A stretch of DNA of 43,466 nucleotides, from positions 1 through 43,466 of the forward strand of contig CAISYZ010000163.1 of the NCBI GenBank assembly GCA_903889895.1. The letters run 5' to 3'. This document shows, in pieces, positions 42,758-43,466 of the stretch. The stretch is from an uncultured Verrucomicrobia subdivision 3 bacterium (GTDB lineage: Bacteria; Verrucomicrobiota; Verrucomicrobiia; Limisphaerales; UBA11358). A program made the translations under genes and the position numbers. The notes below the pieces were generated by a model. It had not been told where the DNA came from, did not search any database, and was given only the letters and a program-made list of their open reading frames with translations. Position 1 is the first letter of the stretch. Each line of letters opens with the position of its first letter.

Positions 42758-43264
42758 ATGTCTAAATCCATTTTGTGCCTGCTGCTCCTGACCTCCACTT
42801 GGAGCGCCACCCGCGCGGTAGCGGCGACAAACAACTCCGCCGGCCCCGTGCTCATCCTAGAGAACAGCACCATGCCGTTGCCCACGGCCAAGGCCACGCT
42901 CATTGTCGGCCCGCTTACGCGCACCAACGACCTTTATGTCGGCGATTTCAAGGTCAAGATCTTTCCGTATTTCTTCAAGAACGATTGGGGCCGGCTGGCC
43001 ATCAACGTCCCGGACCAGGCGCTGGCCGCGATGAATCAGGGCCAGCCCGTGGCGATTACTGGCACCTCCACCTCCAGCAAGAGCGGCATCGTTCGGCACG
43101 TTGAAATCATGGCCATGCCGAAGGGGCACGATCATGGCACCGTCAAGCTGTGGTTCATGGCTGGCGGCCAGAAAATGATTTTCAACCCGGCCTACCATTA
43201 CGCCGGCAAAGCCGAGACCACGGCGCTCGCCCCCACGTCGCCGGTGAGCATCAGCCAGCGCTAG
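42758..43264 (+). CDS. Small secreted protein of unknown function
   Basis: The 168-residue protein has a signal peptide (MSKSILCLLLLTSTWSATRA, then VAA). The mature part contains two beta-rich stretches, TNDLYVGDFKVKIFPYFFKN and VAITGTSTSSKSGIVRHVEI, and a basic HDHGTVKLW motif. No family was recognised. Nothing in the neighbourhood (a PII gene on the other strand, an insertion-sequence end) points to a role. Confidence 0.7.
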   Translation: MSKSILCLLLLTSTWSATRAVAATNNSAGPVLILENSTMPLPTAKATLIVGPLTRTNDLYVGDFKVKIFPYFFKNDWGRLAINVPDQALAAMNQGQPVAITGTSTSSKSGIVRHVEIMAMPKGHDHGTVKLWFMAGGQKMIFNPAYHYAGKAETTALAPTSPVSISQR

Positions 43265-43325
43265 GAGCGGAGCGGGAAATGGGAATGGCTCGCACCCCAA
43301 ACAAAACCGAAAGATATATTGTTAT

Positions 43326-43466
43326 ACACTACTGTCCGGTTAAGGTTTTGCTGACAACGATTTCATTTCGGTAAAATCTGGCTATTCTCGCTGTCCGGTC
43401 ATTTTTCGATTTCAATTCTGCGACGCTTCCTTGAGGGTGGTTCCCCGCATTCCTGCGGTATTCACC
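43326..43466 (+). mobile_element. Left end of an IS4-like insertion sequence (cut by window edge)
   Basis: The terminal repeat ACACTACTGTCCGGTT (43326-43341) is the inverse of 124-139. The core CTGTCCGGT occurs again at 43391-43399, which could be a second transposase contact. The sequence immediately inside this end does not encode the transposase tail seen at the left edge, so this is more likely the opposite (5') end of an element in the same orientation. No transposase start is visible before the window ends. Confidence 0.5.

Noticed and set aside
124..43341. The whole window as a composite transposon between two insertion-sequence copies
   Set aside because: It contains core genes (mdh, purH, accBC, rsmA, holB), which is not plausible cargo.

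Overview
The window looks like chromosomal DNA from a verrucomicrobium, most likely of the Pedosphaera/Limisphaerales type. The basis is moderate-to-high GC with abundant secreted proteins, a prepilin segment of the [16 protein letters not shown] type, a PEP-CTERM protein, an exosortase-style exopolysaccharide gene set (beta-barrel protein, Wzc-like and Wza-like), an OpgG/OpgH pair and a cytosolic-type malate dehydrogenase. The genus is an inference; no rRNA or tRNA gene was recognised. Both edges carry ends of what looks like the same IS4-like insertion sequence, so the window may be a contig that broke at repeated elements.

Layout. 1-139: the last 40 codons and the terminal repeat of a transposase. 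402-2402: a large secreted Ig-like protein. 2547-2752: a tandem array of 21-bp palindromic units. 2779-5100: a minus-strand unit made of a cobalamin riboswitch, an intrinsic terminator, a secreted protein and a cysteine-rich/pseudopilin fusion. 5243-9948: malate dehydrogenase, a hotdog thioesterase, RsmA, a class III aminotransferase and a HlyD-type adaptor. 10045-12081: a TolC-type channel and a PEP-CTERM protein. 12369-12808: a second, longer 21-bp array upstream of purH (12870-14429). 14478-19083: an exopolysaccharide export operon (minus strand) with a 20-bp perfect palindrome upstream. 19244-24281: PolX, ThiD, a subtilisin-like protease and QueE. 24284-28069: an ABC-2 exporter followed by a histidine kinase and a response regulator, then a pilin. 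28895-33214: opgG, an unassigned membrane-protein gene, and opgH. 33211-35679: a class V aminotransferase, thioredoxin, a Pro/Ala-rich membrane protein and an RRM protein. 35837-42032: accC, accB, aroQ, an O-antigen-ligase-like protein, holB and an enlarged adenylate-kinase-like protein, all on the minus strand. 42187-43264: a PII-like protein and a small secreted protein.

The most unusual signals are two. First, two arrays of 21-bp units keep an almost perfect 21-bp period (two B-DNA turns) and a self-complementary core while the core sequence changes from GC-rich to AT-rich, which suggests that spacing and palindromy are retained rather than sequence. Second, a B12 riboswitch with a terminator controls no recognisable cobalamin gene; it leads into a secreted protein of unknown family and, directly abutting it, a cysteine-rich domain fused in front of a prepilin signal. 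Other points worth attention are AT-rich micro-insertions inside three enzyme genes, a dispersed repeat that supplies the stop codon of an aminotransferase gene, a protein inserted between OpgG and OpgH, and a PII protein without the Tyr51 uridylylation site.
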